A stretch of 64,000 bases of DNA from Lactococcus protaetiae (GTDB lineage: Bacteria; Bacillota; Bacilli; Lactobacillales; Streptococcaceae): NCBI RefSeq assembly GCF_006965445.1, contig NZ_CP041356.1, positions 248,001 through 312,000 on the forward strand, in the 5' to 3' direction. Position 1 is the first letter of the stretch, and each line of letters begins with the position of its first letter. Below, one piece after another: positions 40,953 through 56,147 of the stretch. Made by a program: the position numbers and the translations under genes. Below the pieces are notes generated by a model that had not been told where the DNA came from, did no database searches, and saw only the letters and a program-made list of their open reading frames with translations.

Positions 40953-41714
40953 TTACTTAGCTCCCGTTATATTTCCTAAATTTTTATAAATAGACCACAT
41001 ATCCAATAAAACACGAGCGATTATCTCAAGAGAAATACGACTGGCTGTGTCTGTTGTCATACCAAATTTTTTTAAATGAGATTTGTAACATATCATCTTA
41101 TAATCCGCTTGCTGTGCAAGAGTACTCTCTCCCTCACTAGTTAAAGTTACCATATTTGCATGATTTTTTTTAGCAATCTCTCCGGCTAATATTATTTCCT
41201 CAGTTTCCCCATACAACGATAATATAAGCAAAAGATCTTCTCTTCCCATCTTATTTGCATAAAAGAGCATATAATCTTTATCATCTAATGCAATGCAACT
41301 TTTTCCTGATAATTGTAACTTACTTGCAAAATAATTAGCCACACTTTTCGTTGGACCAGCTGACATAATATAAATGTTTTGTGATTTATGTATTAAATGG
41401 ACAATTTCTTCGATATCACCCAGCACAAGCAAATCAATAGTACGGTTGACTTCCTCACGATTTTTTTCAATCAATTCTTGTGCTACTACAGAAAAACCAG
41501 ACTCTTTCAAAATATAGTGTGGCCGATTTTTCTTTGAACTTTTATAATCAGAATAACCATCATATCCACTTTTTTTTAGAGTTCTTTCAATTGTTGCTGC
41601 TGAAACATGAGAAATAGATGCTAATTTTGTAATAGTCATTGACTGCACCTTGTCTTCATTATCTTCTAAAAAATTCCATGTATATAACTCAGTAGATGAA
41701 AAAGACCTATCCAT
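40953..41714 (-). CDS. RpiR-family transcriptional regulator (HTH plus SIS domain)
   Basis: Sugar-phosphate-sensing regulator. From ATG 41714 (GGAGG upstream) 253 aa: N-terminal helix-turn-helix with ITKLASISHVSAATIERTLK near residue 30 and a SIS domain with NIYIMSAGPTKSVANYFASK near residue 115. It probably senses the phosphorylated sugar imported by the PTS and controls the operon downstream. The 5-codon longer start is unlikely. A weak promoter (TTGCAT, TGTGATAAT) lies near 41745-41770. Confidence 0.88.
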   Translation of the reverse strand: MDRSFSSTELYTWNFLEDNEDKVQSMTITKLASISHVSAATIERTLKKSGYDGYSDYKSSKKNRPHYILKESGFSVVAQELIEKNREEVNRTIDLLVLGDIEEIVHLIHKSQNIYIMSAGPTKSVANYFASKLQLSGKSCIALDDKDYMLFYANKMGREDLLLILSLYGETEEIILAGEIAKKNHANMVTLTSEGESTLAQQADYKMICYKSHLKKFGMTTDTASRISLEIIARVLLDMWSIYKNLGNITGAK

Positions 41715-41916
41715 TATAAGCACCTCCATTTTATATTCCGCGAATCTATATTATCACATTTTCCCGACTCTATGCAATCTAAGGTGCAAAACAATTATCC
41801 AACAGTTACTGCGCAAAGGGTTTTCCTATGCTATGATACGCTCCGCCCTCCAAGATTATCCCCTCAACTAAACTCGCCTTCTAAAACGAAGGCTTTTATC
41901 TTACCTCAACTTCGTA
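41715..41916. other. Spacer between rpiR-like gene and rrn terminator
   Basis: About 200 bp with the regulator promoter and a GCCTTC...GAAGGC hairpin near 41879-41896. No gene is seen. Confidence 0.4.
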
Positions 41917-41947
41917 AAATAAAAAAAAGAGGAGTAACACTCCCCTT
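41917..41947 (-). terminator. rrn operon terminator
   Basis: GGGGAGTGTTACTCC with a run of eight T on the minus strand, just downstream of 5S rRNA. Confidence 0.82.
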
Positions 41948-41955
41948 CTCCCCAA

Positions 41956-42070
41956 ACTTGGCCACTCGCCTATCTCCCAGGGGCAACCCCCAAGTACTTC
42001 CGCCGTAGATGGACTTAACTGCTGTGTTCGACATGGGAACAGGTGTATCTCCATCGCAATGATGACCAAA
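41956..42070 (-). rRNA. rrf: 5S ribosomal RNA
   Basis: The minus strand shows TTTGGTCATCATTGCG... CCTGTTCCCATGTCGAACAC ...CCAAG, the canonical 5S core. About 115 bases. Confidence 0.95.
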
Positions 42071-42152
42071 TCTTTAAATGTTCCTTTGAACATTCAAAAC
42101 TAAATAACAATCCTTCTAACTTCTAAACCTTAAGCATTTTATAGTTGACTCT

Positions 42153-45053
<2,901 letters not shown>

Positions 45054-45236
45054 GATGATTCAATCATCTTTTTTCAAGTATAAGTTTGTAAATTCTTTAA
45101 AATTCACAGCTTTTCGGTTTATTTATCGTTATTAGATATTGTTATTTAGTTTTCAAGGTTCAAGATGATTTTAACGTCTTTTCTGACAAGATACCTTCGG
45201 CTGAAACTAATCTCAACACTTACTTTCGTATCTTCA

Positions 45237-45309
45237 TGGAGCCTAGCGGGATCGAACCGCTGACCTCCTGCGTGCAAAGCAGGCGCTCTCCCAGCTGAGC
45301 TAAGGCCCC
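45237..45309 (-). tRNA. tRNA-Ala (TGC anticodon)
   Basis: 73 bases on the minus strand, GGGGCCTTAGCTCAGCTGGG ... GGTTCGATCCCGCTAGGCTC, anticodon TGC within CTTTGCACG. The acceptor stem is fully paired. CCA is not encoded. Position between 16S and 23S is the usual place. Confidence 0.96.
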
Positions 45310-45393
45310 ACAATCAAGAAGTTGATTCTTGCGTGGTCTATCTCTAGACCCCTCAAAACTGAATAAAGTTGAATGCTCATCCTTGTATATATT

Positions 45394-46947
<1,554 letters not shown>

Positions 46948-47098
46948 GTATTTAAGTCACCTTAGTGACTGGCTTGTCTTTCATTATTGATTGACAGATT
47001 TTTGATGTCTTTACGACATCACATGAGTCATTCTTCTTTATTCAGTTTTCAAGGGTCTAAACGCTTGAGTGGCTTCCCTCTCTCGCGACAACTATTAT

Positions 47099-47127
47099 AT
47101 TCTATCAAACTACACACCCTTTGTCAA
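47099..47127 (-). promoter_or_regulatory. rrn promoter
   Basis: TTGACA (47122-47127), 17 bp, TAGAAT (47099-47104) on the minus strand, about 150 bases upstream of 16S. Confidence 0.82.
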
Positions 47128-47232
47128 TTATTTTATCACTCCTTTCTCCGATTTTTTTTACTTTGTTCGATTTTTACTCCTACCCTACTCCCATTTTTTA
47201 TCGTGGACATAAACTGAATGGGAAATGAACCC

Positions 47233-47270
47233 AAAAAAGAAGCCCCTGTATCTAGCAGGGGACTTCCTTT
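47233..47270 (-). terminator. comX terminator
   Basis: GGAAGTCCCCTG...CAGGGGCTTC followed by TTTTTT on the minus strand, right after the comX stop. Confidence 0.85.
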
Positions 47271-47771
47271 TTATTCTTCCGAGTCATCTAAATCAAAAAG
47301 AATAGATTTAATTTTTTCTTTGAGCCGATAGCGCTCCATACGAGTCAGTTCTTCTCCTCGCATTTGGCGGACGAGAAGCTCTTGGTAATGAGGACGAAGG
47401 CACTCATACACCTCTGCTAGAAGGTGATTAAATACAAGGGCACTCTCTGGAGTCTCTCCGTGTGACGAAATGACATCCGAATACTCATAGATATCTACCG
47501 CTCCTAGTTGGTCAAAACCTCGTTTTTTCGCTTGGCTATGACGGATTTCATCTATCAAACGTTGGTGATATTGGACTTTGAATTTCACTGGTAGTCCCTC
47601 GAATCCCACACTTGATTCAAGTAAGTGATACAGAACTATCATTCCTTCTTGAAGATAATCGTCATATGTCCAAGAGCGAACTCGAAGTTGTTTCATTGCT
47701 TTTAAGACAATTGGTTTAAGTCTTGAAAAGGCTTGGTCAAAATTTATTTTATCTTTTTGTGGCAAACACAC
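47271..47771 (-). CDS. comX: Competence sigma factor ComX/SigX
   Basis: Alternative sigma factor that switches on late competence genes including comG. 166 aa with a GTG start (AGGAG five bases upstream). A sigma-70 region 2-like part, INFDQAFSRLKPIVLKAMKQ and YDDYLQEGMIVLYHLL, and a region 4-like C-terminus (YECLRPHYQELLVRQMRGEE). Location directly upstream of an rrn operon matches L. lactis. It appears intact and, with comGA-GG, indicates competence potential. A control region of 200 bp lies upstream. Confidence 0.88.
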   Translation of the reverse strand: MCLPQKDKINFDQAFSRLKPIVLKAMKQLRVRSWTYDDYLQEGMIVLYHLLESSVGFEGLPVKFKVQYHQRLIDEIRHSQAKKRGFDQLGAVDIYEYSDVISSHGETPESALVFNHLLAEVYECLRPHYQELLVRQMRGEELTRMERYRLKEKIKSILFDLDDSEE

Positions 47772-47955
47772 TTTCTCCTATTTATTTTTTACTAACGTAT
47801 TTTTATCTTTTAGATGCTCGGAGGAGAATGATAAATGAACATGATATTGATATCCTTTCAAAGTTTTATCACTCCTTTCAATTTTAATTCTATTATAGGT
47901 CTATTTTTCTTTTACTGCCAATAATATGCAAATTATTACGTCTAGAAAACAAAAA

Positions 47956-47985
47956 TAAAAAGACGAGAGTGCTCTCGTCTTTTTA
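47956..47985 (-). terminator. ezrA terminator
   Basis: AGACGAGAGT GCTCTCGTCT is a perfect 10-bp stem flanked by A and T runs. Confidence 0.88.
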
Positions 47986-47989
47986 AAAA

Positions 47990-49720
47990 TCATAAATAAT
48001 CTGGTTTAGCTTTATCTTTAAAATATACTCCTGAAATTCTCGAAGCTGCTCCTGGTTCCACAAGCTCTAATGTTTTCGATATTTCATCAAATGAAGCATT
48101 GTAGTCTCGATCGCGTTCAAATAATTGGAGAGCTCGTGAGATTCCTGAAGCGACCTGTTCATTTGAAGCCTTATAACGGTTGGCGTATTGAATAAGTTGT
48201 TCTGCCAACACTGCATGGTCTGTAAGATTATTTGTTGCTTCTTTCAAAACATGCATATCTTCTGTACTGACATCAACTAGATGATTAATTGTATCTATGT
48301 TAATTCTGACACGTCCTAACTCTTTAAAGAGATTTTGAATACGGTCACCTGTCATGAAGAACAAATCCAAATAGTCTTTAGGTAGACCTGGAAGATTTCT
48401 CTTCTCAACATATCGTTTTATTGTCCTGAGTTCCGAATCAAACTTTTCAGCAATTTCTTGTGCAGCCCTTTCTTCATCTTTCAACCCTGTTAAAGTATTA
48501 TTGATTTTTATTTGATTCTTTTCCATTTCTTCTAATGCATTAACAATGGAATTTACTCTACGCGAAAGTACAGAGTAAGGAAGAGCTTTTTCCTCAATAG
48601 CTTTTAATATATCGTCGGCATCAACTTCTAATGTTTCTAAGTGTTCTTGATAACCTCGGACATAACCTTTTTCATTTCCAGAAAGGATGTATGATTGTGT
48701 AATATGGTCAATTTCAAGAAGTAAGTTTTTATTGTTTGAACGAATATGTTCAATATATTCTTTGAGCACAGCCGAACGCTTTTCAACATTTCTGCGCGCA
48801 CCATATTCCTTATCAAATATAGCATATAGACTCTCGATTTTGTCTTGAATGGAAACAAGCTCAGTTTCTACACGATCAAGTTCAAATTGTTCCAAAAGAT
48901 TTCGTGTATCATCAAGATGTTCTTGAATATCTGCCATCTTTTCCTCAATATCAACACTTTCGGGAAGGATGTACTCTTCTTCTATAAATTTATCGCTCGC
49001 TTCTTTGAGATCAGCAAGCTGCTTAGGAATATCTTTTTCAATTTTTTCGATAAATTCAGGAATCTGCTCAGTAATTGCTCTCAAAGCAATAGTATGTTCT
49101 TCTGCTGTTTCCAGAACCTCAGCTGCCTCAATAGGGTCTCCTGTAGAGTTCAAAGTCACAAATTGAGAAAACTCTGCTTCAATATTAGTCAAATGTTTCT
49201 CAAGCTCATGAATAACCGTTCCATACAAATCTGCATTATCAGTAATATCATTTCGTAAACTATCGTACAGATCCAGAGATTCTTGAATTTTATTAGAATT
49301 CCTTTTTTCTTGCTCCGTTAATTGTGCCACACCTTGGCGAATGGATTCTACTTCTTCTTCCATCAGTTCAATTTGCGCTTCACTATCTGCAACTGATTCA
49401 CGTGCACGGAAAAAATGGAAAGAATCATTAAGTTGTTCTGCCTCAAAGATGTGATTTTCAAGGTCAGCAAAAGAATTTGATGACAAATCAATCCATTTTT
49501 GATTCCATTCTCGGAAGATCGTTTGTGACTGTCCGACAAGATGCATTTTTTTAACTGAATCTATCTCTTCTTGAACCGGAAGATCGAAAAGCGTTTCTTT
49601 TCTTTCTTCCATGGCTAAAATACGATCTTCTGTTTTCTTCCGCATCAAAATTGCGAAAATATAAAAGCCAACAACGATAACTACTAAGACAACGATAAGG
49701 ATAATGACAGTACTTGACAT
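47990..49720 (-). CDS. ezrA: Septation ring formation regulator EzrA
   Basis: Membrane-anchored coiled-coil protein that modulates FtsZ ring assembly and links division to peptidoglycan synthesis. 576 aa: N-terminal transmembrane helix ([20 protein letters not shown], about residues 5-24) with a short outside tail, then spectrin-like helical repeats to the end. Typical length. It is a single gene with its own terminator. Confidence 0.95.
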   Translation of the reverse strand: MSSTVIILIVVLVVIVVGFYIFAILMRKKTEDRILAMEERKETLFDLPVQEEIDSVKKMHLVGQSQTIFREWNQKWIDLSSNSFADLENHIFEAEQLNDSFHFFRARESVADSEAQIELMEEEVESIRQGVAQLTEQEKRNSNKIQESLDLYDSLRNDITDNADLYGTVIHELEKHLTNIEAEFSQFVTLNSTGDPIEAAEVLETAEEHTIALRAITEQIPEFIEKIEKDIPKQLADLKEASDKFIEEEYILPESVDIEEKMADIQEHLDDTRNLLEQFELDRVETELVSIQDKIESLYAIFDKEYGARRNVEKRSAVLKEYIEHIRSNNKNLLLEIDHITQSYILSGNEKGYVRGYQEHLETLEVDADDILKAIEEKALPYSVLSRRVNSIVNALEEMEKNQIKINNTLTGLKDEERAAQEIAEKFDSELRTIKRYVEKRNLPGLPKDYLDLFFMTGDRIQNLFKELGRVRINIDTINHLVDVSTEDMHVLKEATNNLTDHAVLAEQLIQYANRYKASNEQVASGISRALQLFERDRDYNASFDEISKTLELVEPGAASRISGVYFKDKAKPDYL

Positions 49721-49865
49721 GCTTTACTCCAAAAAATTTTTAATTACTTTACAGGTTACAGATTTCATTAGATAGAAAATCTCAAATATAATTATAGCAT
49801 ATTGCAAGAAGAATTACACTATTTTTTGGACCTATTTGGTTAAAAAATACTTTAATAAAATTGGT

Positions 49866-49895
49866 ACACAAAAAAAGCAACTCACTCGAGTTACT
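49866..49895 (-). terminator. tsf terminator
   Basis: AAAAGTAACTC GAGT GAGTTGCTTTT followed by a T run on the minus strand. Confidence 0.85.
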
Positions 49896-49908
49896 TTTCA
49901 TTTTCAAA

Positions 49909-50937
49909 TTAAAGGCCAGCTTTAGCTGCTTCAACTTCTGCTGCAAAGTCTGTCTCTGCTTTTTCAATTCCTTCACCAACTTCAAAACGTGTAAAGCTGA
50001 TTGCTTTGGCACCTTTAGAGTCAAGGAATTTTTCAACAGTCATGCTGTCATCCATGATATAGAGCTGAGCAAGGAGTGTGTATTGTTGGTCAACTTTAGT
50101 GTTGTCTTCAAGGAATTTAGCCATCTTGCCTGGGAGAATTTTATCCCAAATTTTTTCCGGTTTACCTTCGGCTTTAAGTTCTTCTTTGATTTCTACTTCA
50201 GCTGTCGCAATTGCTTCAGGAGTAATTTGTAATTTAGAACCGAATTTAGGGAATGGCAATGCTGGCTTATTAACCAATGCGCGACTCTCATTATCTTGTT
50301 CAATTTTGTGGATAAGTTGAGCTGTTTCATCATGAATAAATTGAGCATCTAATTCTTCGTATGAAAGAACGGTTGGATTCATTGCTGCTACATGCATTGA
50401 TACTGATTTCGCAAGCGCGGCATCTCCACCTTCAATAACTGTAATAACTCCAATTTTTCCACCGTTATGTTGGTAAGCACCAAAGTATTGAGCATCTGTT
50501 TTTTCAACAACCACAAAACGACGGAAAGTAATTTTTTCTCCAATTGTTGCTGTTGCTTGAACAAGAGATTCTTCAAGTGTCGCACCTGAAGCTGTTTTAA
50601 TAGCAAGGGCTTCTTCATTGTTTGCTGGTTTATTCGCAGCAATAAGCTCTGCAGTCTCTTTAACTAAAGCAACAAATTGATCGTTTTTCGCAACAAAGTC
50701 TGTTTCTGAGTTAAGCTCCACAAGAGCTGCAACATTTCCATCTACGGCAATCCCAGTGAGTCCTTCTGCTGCTACACGATCAGCTTTTTTAGCCGCTTTA
50801 GCGATACCTTTTTCACGAAGAAGTTCTGCTGCCGCTTCCATGTTTCCATCAGTTTCTACAAGTGCACGTTTAGCATCCATGATTCCTGCACCAGTCTTTT
50901 CACGCAATTCTTTAACTTGAGCTGCTGTTACTGCCAT
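49909..50937 (-). CDS. tsf: Elongation factor Ts
   Basis: Nucleotide exchange factor for EF-Tu. 342 aa, with the N-terminal UBA-like domain ([20 protein letters not shown]) and the [10 protein letters not shown] motif near residue 80 that contacts EF-Tu. Two core subdomains follow. It comes 121 bp after rpsB, with a hairpin between the genes that may reduce read-through. Confidence 0.97.
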   Translation of the reverse strand: MAVTAAQVKELREKTGAGIMDAKRALVETDGNMEAAAELLREKGIAKAAKKADRVAAEGLTGIAVDGNVAALVELNSETDFVAKNDQFVALVKETAELIAANKPANNEEALAIKTASGATLEESLVQATATIGEKITFRRFVVVEKTDAQYFGAYQHNGGKIGVITVIEGGDAALAKSVSMHVAAMNPTVLSYEELDAQFIHDETAQLIHKIEQDNESRALVNKPALPFPKFGSKLQITPEAIATAEVEIKEELKAEGKPEKIWDKILPGKMAKFLEDNTKVDQQYTLLAQLYIMDDSMTVEKFLDSKGAKAISFTRFEVGEGIEKAETDFAAEVEAAKAGL

Positions 50938-50989
50938 TTTGTAAATCTCCTATATTTTATTTTCTGCCTTATAGACAGGATGTTTATTT

Positions 50990-51030
50990 TAAAAAACAGA
51001 CGAGGCGTAAGGCCTCGCCTGTTATTAATT
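50990..51030 (-). terminator. Terminator/attenuator between rpsB and tsf
   Basis: AACAGGCGAGGCC and GCCTCGTCTGTTTTTT on the minus strand form a strong hairpin with a T run. It should lower tsf expression relative to rpsB. Confidence 0.75.
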
Positions 51031-51058
51031 ACTTAACTTATAAGTTTAAAATTTTGAA

Positions 51059-51826
51059 TCATTTGCCTTCAACAATTTCAGCAAGCTCTTCAAGTGATTC
51101 TTCTGAAGCTGCTTCATCTGCTACAAATTCTTCTGCTGCATCTTCACCTTGACGACCTTCAATAATAGCGTCTGCCATTTTAGCCGTAATCAATTTAACC
51201 GCACGGATAGCATCATCATTTGCAGGGATAACTACATCAATTGGTTCTGGATCAGCATTTGTATCAACCATAGCTACAACTGGAATCCCCAAAGTTTTAG
51301 CTTCTTTAACTGCGATTTGTTCAGCATGTGGGTCAACAATATACAGTACATCTGGAATACGAGGCATATCAGCGATACCACCAATGAATTTTTCAAGACG
51401 TTCACGCTCTTTATTAAGAAGAACTACTTCTTTCTTGGGTAAAACTTCGAAAGTTCCTTCTTCTTCCATTTTGTTGATTTCTTTAAGGCGTGACACACGT
51501 GTTTGGATAGTATTCCAGTTAGTGAGCATACCGCCTAACCAACGATGGTTTACGTAGTATTGACCAGCACGAAGTGCTTCTTCTTTAACTGCTTCAGCAG
51601 CTTGCTTTTTAGTACCAACAAAAAGAACTACTGCACCTTCTTGTGAAGCGTTTTTTACATAATTGTAAGCATCGTCAACAAGTTTTACAGTTTTTTGAAG
51701 GTCGATAACATGAATACCATTACGTTCTGTGAAGATGTATGGTTTCATTTTAGGGTTCCAACGACGAGTTTGGTGTCCAAAATGCACACCAGCTTCAAGA
51801 AGTTGTTTCATTGAAATAACTGACAT
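51059..51826 (-). CDS. rpsB: 30S ribosomal protein S2
   Basis: Small-subunit ribosomal protein of 255 aa. [20 protein letters not shown] and [20 protein letters not shown] are typical S2 motifs, with [20 protein letters not shown] later. The acidic C-terminal tail is usual in lactococci. GGAGAC precedes the ATG. First gene of rpsB-tsf. Confidence 0.97.
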   Translation of the reverse strand: MSVISMKQLLEAGVHFGHQTRRWNPKMKPYIFTERNGIHVIDLQKTVKLVDDAYNYVKNASQEGAVVLFVGTKKQAAEAVKEEALRAGQYYVNHRWLGGMLTNWNTIQTRVSRLKEINKMEEEGTFEVLPKKEVVLLNKERERLEKFIGGIADMPRIPDVLYIVDPHAEQIAVKEAKTLGIPVVAMVDTNADPEPIDVVIPANDDAIRAVKLITAKMADAIIEGRQGEDAAEEFVADEAASEESLEELAEIVEGK

Positions 51827-51945
51827 TTTACTGTCTCCTTTTAAAATAGTTTTATCCTCTTTTGACCGTCAACCAGTGCCGCTACACTATGCGCACTACG
51901 ACAATGTCCAATCAAAATGCGAAATGGTTGCACTGCAACTCACTT

Positions 51946-51974
51946 ATTATACACTCTTATAGAATATTTTGCAA
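51946..51974 (-). promoter_or_regulatory. rpsB promoter
   Basis: TTGCAA (51969-51974), 17 bp, TATAAT (51946-51951) on the minus strand. The leader is about 110 bases and has an AGTGC...GCACT hairpin that could serve S2 autoregulation. Confidence 0.75.
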
Positions 51975-52069
51975 GTCGAATTTCAATAAGTTTTATCTCT
52001 CTAACTTTTTATATCCTGACTCTATTCATATTTAGAATTTTTTCTAAGAAAAAAATTAAATAATTTCGC

Positions 52070-52083
52070 TGTAAACGCTTATT
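52070..52083 (+). promoter_or_regulatory. cre-like site upstream of the lactonase gene
   Basis: TGTAAACGCTTATT matches TGWAANCGNTNWCA in 12 of 14 positions, shortly before the -10 region of the 52131 gene. Confidence 0.45.
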
Positions 52084-52130
52084 TATGATAAAATGATGGT
52101 ATGAACTTAAAAGTGAGATAAGGAGAAACG

Positions 52131-53155
52131 ATGAAAGAAAAAATTCTTCTAGGTGGTTACACCAAACGTGTATCTAAAGGGTTTACAGTGTGATATTGGA
52201 TACTAAAAGTGCTCAATTATCAGATTTGAATGAAGTGGCTACTGTGCAAAACCCTACTTACATTACCATTGATGAGCATAATCATCTTTATACCTGTGCT
52301 GCAGATGGAAATGGTGGAGGAGTTGCTGCATTTGATTTTGATGGAAAAACAGCCAAACATATCAATAACGTAACAAGTACAGGCGCTCCACTTTGCTACG
52401 TCGCCGTTGATGAAGCAAGACAATTAGTATATGGTGCAAATTATCATCTTGGTGAAATACGCGTTTACAAAATTCAACTCGATGGTTCTCTTAAACTGAC
52501 CGATACTGTTAAGCATGAGGGCTCTGGACCTCGCCCTGAACAAAATGCTGCCCATGTCCATTATGCTGACTTAACTCCCGATGGTCGATTAGTCACTTGT
52601 GATTTAGGTACTGATGAGGTGACAGTATACGATGTAATCGGCGAAGGAAAACTGAATATTGTAACGATTTATCGTGCTGAAAAAGGAATGGGAGCACGTC
52701 ATTTAACTTTCCACCCAAATGGAAAAATTGCTTACTTAGCTGGCGAATTAAACTCAACAGTTGAGGTTTTGAGCTACAATGAAGAAAAAGGACGATTTGC
52801 TCGTGTCCAAACAATCACTACTCTCCCTGAAAGTCATGAAGGCTTCAATGGCGTAGCTGCTATTCGCATTTCTTCTGATGGAAAGTTCCTCTATGTTTCT
52901 AATCGTGGAAATGATTCCTTAGCAATTTATCAAGTTAGCCCTCTTGGTACAAAACTTGAAATCATAGGATGGGTACCAACTGAAGGAAATATTCCACGTG
53001 ACTTTAACTTTAACAAAACCGAAGACTTTATTATCGTTGCTCACCAAAATTCAGATAATTTAACTTTATTTGCTCGTGATAAATCAACTGGTAAATTGAC
53101 TTTAGAGCAAAAAGATTTTTATGCCCCTGAAGCAACTTGTGTCCTTCCCTTATAA
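52131..53155 (+). pseudogene. pgl: 6-phosphogluconolactonase (Pgl, beta-propeller type), frameshifted
   Basis: Seven-bladed propeller lactonase family (YbhE/Pgl type) hydrolysing 6-phosphogluconolactone in the pentose phosphate pathway. AAGGAG and ATG at 52131 give MKEKILLGGYTKRVSKG and then a stop at 52191. One extra G in the GGG at 52179-52181 gives KGVYSVILDTKSAQLSDLNE, in frame with the rest. Full length would be about 341 aa. Motifs ARHLTFHPNGKIAYLAGELN and FLYVSNRGNDSLAI are typical. The broken start is probably a sequencing error; otherwise the gene begins at 52190. Confidence 0.82.
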
Positions 53156-53173
53156 AACAAAATAATTGAACGT

Positions 53174-53221
53174 AAAAAATATTGTCAAATCTTTAAAATC
53201 ATGGATTTGACAATATTTTTA
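53174..53221 (+). terminator. Terminator after the lactonase gene
   Basis: AAAAATATTGTCAAATC and GATTTGACAATATTTTT pair over 17 bp with A/T tracts on both sides, so it may act in both directions. Confidence 0.85.
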
Positions 53222-53229
53222 CGCCTTAA

Positions 53230-53358
53230 TGTAAGCGCTATCTAATTTATCTGATTTTTTAATTTAATAAAAATTGTAAAAGTCATCACAATATTACTTG
53301 ACATGGGAATAAATGTTTGTTAAAATATTCACGTAATGGTAAGTGAAAAAAATCACAA
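53230..53358 (+). promoter_or_regulatory. adhE control region: cre, promoter and two Rex-like operators
   Basis: A cre-like TGTAAGCGCTATCT (53230-53243) lies upstream. TTGACA (53298-53303) and TAAAAT (53321-53326) are 17 bp apart. Two sites resemble the Rex operator TTGTGA-N6-TCACAA: TTGTTAAAATATTCACGT (53317-53334, overlapping the -10) and AAGTGAAAAAAATCACAA (53341-53358, at the start of the mRNA). Redox (NADH) control of adhE is therefore likely. Confidence 0.75.
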
Positions 53359-53376
53359 AGGAGAATCTATTTACTT

Positions 53377-56055
53377 ATGCCAAAAGAAAAAACTGAGCTG
53401 ACTGCTGAAGAAAAAATGGCTCAAGCCGTAAAATATACTGACGGTCTTGTCAAAAAAGCTCACGAAGCTGTACTAAAATTTGAAGGTTATACTCAAGAAC
53501 AAGTTGACACAATTGTGGCCGCTATGGCACTAGCTGCAAGCGAACACTCATTGGAGCTTGCTCATGAAGCTGTAAACGAAACAGGACGCGGTGTGGTTGA
53601 GGATAAAGACACTAAGAATCGTTTTGCTTCTGAATCAGTTTATCACTCTATCAAGAACGACAAAACGGTCGGTGTGATTGGTGAAAACAAGGTTGCAGGT
53701 AGTGTTGAAATTGCAAGTCCTCTTGGAGTCTTGGCAGGTATTGTTCCAACTACCAATCCAACTTCTACTGCAATCTTTAAATCATTATTGGCAGCGAAAA
53801 CACGTAACGCTATTGTTTTTGCTTTCCATCCACAAGCTCAAGGATGTTCAAGTCATGCTGCTAAGATTGTATACGATGCTGCTGTTGCAGCCGGAGCTCC
53901 TGAAAACTTTATCCAATGGGTAGAAAAACCTAGTCTTGACAATACAACTGCCTTGATTCAAAATCATGGTATTGCATCTATCCTTGCTACTGGCGGACCA
54001 GGTATGGTCAATGCTGCACTCAAATCTGGTAATCCTTCACTCGGCGTTGGTGCTGGTAATGGTGCAGTCTATATTGATGCTACAGCTAATGTTGAACGCG
54101 CGGTTGAAGACTTACTCATGTCTAAACGTTTTGATAATGGGATGATTTGTGCAACTGAAAATTCTGCTGTTATCGCAGCTGAAATCTACGATGAATTTGT
54201 TGCTAAAATGCAAACTCAGGGTGCTTATATGGTGCCTAAAAAAGATTACAAAGCTATTGAATCATTTGTTTTTGTTCAACGTGGTGGTGAAGGCTGGGGA
54301 GTAACTGGACCCGTTGCCGGTCGTTCAGGTCAATGGATTGCTGAACAGGCGGGTGTAAAAGTGCCTACTGATAAAGATGTTTTACTCTTTGAACTCGACA
54401 AGAAAAACATTGGTGAGGCACTTTCATCTGAAAAACTAAGCCCATTGCTTTCTATTTATAAATCAAATTCACGTGAAGAAGGAATCGAAATTGTCCGTAG
54501 TCTTCTGCACTATCAAGGTGCTGGGCATAATGCCGCTATCCAAATCGGCGCAATGGATGATCCATTTGTTAAAGAATTTGGTGAAAAAGTCGAAGCTTCT
54601 CGTATCTTAGTCAATCAACCTGATTCAATCGGCGGTGTTGGGGATATTTATACTGACGCAATGCGTCCATCGTTGACACTTGGTACTGGTTCTTGGGGGA
54701 AAAATTCGCTCTCACATAATTTGAGCACATATGATCTATTGAATATTAAAACAGTGGCAAAACGTCGTAATCGCCCACAATGGGTTCGTTTGCCAAAAGA
54801 AATCTACTACGAAAAAAATTCTATTTCTTACTTGCAAGATTTACCACACGTGCATAAAGCCTTTATCGTAGCTGACCCAGGTATGGTAAAATTTGGTTTT
54901 GTTGATAAGGTGTTGGAACAACTTGCAGTTCGTACAACTCAAGTACAAACAAGTATCTATGGTTCTGTTCAACCTGACCCAACTCTATCGGAAGCTATCG
55001 CGATTGCTCGTCAAATGAATGAGTTCCACCCTGACACGGTCATCGCAATCGGTGGTGGTTCTGCCCTTGATGCTGCAAAAATTGGTCGTTTGATTTATGA
55101 GTATTCACATCGTGGAGAAGTTGATTTAGCTGATGATAAAGCGTTGAAACATCTCTTTGAAGAATTAGCTCAAAAATTCATGGATATTCGTAAACGTGTT
55201 GTAAAATTCTATAACCAACGTCAAACTCAGATGGTATGTATCCCTACAACATCTGGTACAGGTTCTGAGGTAACTCCATTTGCCGTTATCACTGACGATG
55301 AGACTCATGTAAAATACCCACTCGCCGACTACCAATTGACACCTCAAGTAGCCATTGTTGACCCTGAGTTTGTTATGACTGTACCAAAACGTACTGTAGC
55401 TTGGTCTGGTATAGATGCACTCTCTCACGCTCTTGAATCTTATGTTTCTGTTATGGCTTCTGACTATACTAAACCTTATTCATTGCGTGCGATTAAGTTG
55501 ATTTTTGAAAACTTGGAAACTTCTTACAAATATGATCCAAGTCATCCGTCTAAAGAAGGTCAAGTTGCTCGCGAAAATATGCACAATGCGGCGACTATCG
55601 CTGGTATGGCTTTTGCTCAAGCTTTCCTCGGTATCAATCACTCACTTGCTCACAAAACTGGTGGTGAATTCCACTTGCCACACGGTCTTGCGATTGCGAT
55701 CGCAATGCCACATGTCATCAAGTTTAATGCTGTAACTGGTAACGTTAAGCGTACACCATTCCCACGCTATGAAACTTACCGTGCTCAGGAAGATTACGCC
55801 GAAATTGCACGTTATATCGGCTTGACTGGTAAAGATGATGCTGAATTGGTGGATGCTTTGATTGCTAAAATCCATGAACTTACAGATGCAGTTGATATTG
55901 ACGTGACGCTTTCAGGCAATGGTGTGAAGAAAGAACAACTTGAAAGTCAACTCGACAAACTTGCAAACTTGGTTTATGATGACCAATGTACGCCTGCTAA
56001 CCCTCGTCAACCTCGAATTGATGAACTTAAACAACTTTTGTTGAATCAATTTTGA
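53377..56055 (+). CDS. adhE: Bifunctional acetaldehyde-CoA/alcohol dehydrogenase AdhE
   Basis: Fermentative enzyme converting acetyl-CoA to ethanol through acetaldehyde, regenerating NAD+. 892 aa. The N-terminal aldehyde dehydrogenase half has the catalytic Cys in NGMICATENSAV (about residue 258). A linker follows, then the iron-dependent alcohol dehydrogenase half with GGGSALDAAK and metal ligands in NHSLAHKTGG and LPHGLAIAIAMPH. CAAAGGAG precedes the ATG. AdhE normally assembles into spirosomes. The promoter has Rex-like and cre-like sites. Confidence 0.97.
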   Translation: MPKEKTELTAEEKMAQAVKYTDGLVKKAHEAVLKFEGYTQEQVDTIVAAMALAASEHSLELAHEAVNETGRGVVEDKDTKNRFASESVYHSIKNDKTVGVIGENKVAGSVEIASPLGVLAGIVPTTNPTSTAIFKSLLAAKTRNAIVFAFHPQAQGCSSHAAKIVYDAAVAAGAPENFIQWVEKPSLDNTTALIQNHGIASILATGGPGMVNAALKSGNPSLGVGAGNGAVYIDATANVERAVEDLLMSKRFDNGMICATENSAVIAAEIYDEFVAKMQTQGAYMVPKKDYKAIESFVFVQRGGEGWGVTGPVAGRSGQWIAEQAGVKVPTDKDVLLFELDKKNIGEALSSEKLSPLLSIYKSNSREEGIEIVRSLLHYQGAGHNAAIQIGAMDDPFVKEFGEKVEASRILVNQPDSIGGVGDIYTDAMRPSLTLGTGSWGKNSLSHNLSTYDLLNIKTVAKRRNRPQWVRLPKEIYYEKNSISYLQDLPHVHKAFIVADPGMVKFGFVDKVLEQLAVRTTQVQTSIYGSVQPDPTLSEAIAIARQMNEFHPDTVIAIGGGSALDAAKIGRLIYEYSHRGEVDLADDKALKHLFEELAQKFMDIRKRVVKFYNQRQTQMVCIPTTSGTGSEVTPFAVITDDETHVKYPLADYQLTPQVAIVDPEFVMTVPKRTVAWSGIDALSHALESYVSVMASDYTKPYSLRAIKLIFENLETSYKYDPSHPSKEGQVARENMHNAATIAGMAFAQAFLGINHSLAHKTGGEFHLPHGLAIAIAMPHVIKFNAVTGNVKRTPFPRYETYRAQEDYAEIARYIGLTGKDDAELVDALIAKIHELTDAVDIDVTLSGNGVKKEQLESQLDKLANLVYDDQCTPANPRQPRIDELKQLLLNQF

Positions 56056-56091
56056 TGTTTGAATCCTTTAGTGAAGGATGATAATAATATG

Positions 56092-56127
56092 TTAAACCCG
56101 TCTGTTTAGTCACAGGCGGGTTTTAAA
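56092..56127 (+). terminator. adhE terminator
   Basis: AACCCGTCTG, loop, CAGGCGGGTT followed by TTT on the plus strand. Confidence 0.85.
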
Positions 56128-56147
56128 TACACAAGAATAAAAAGAAA

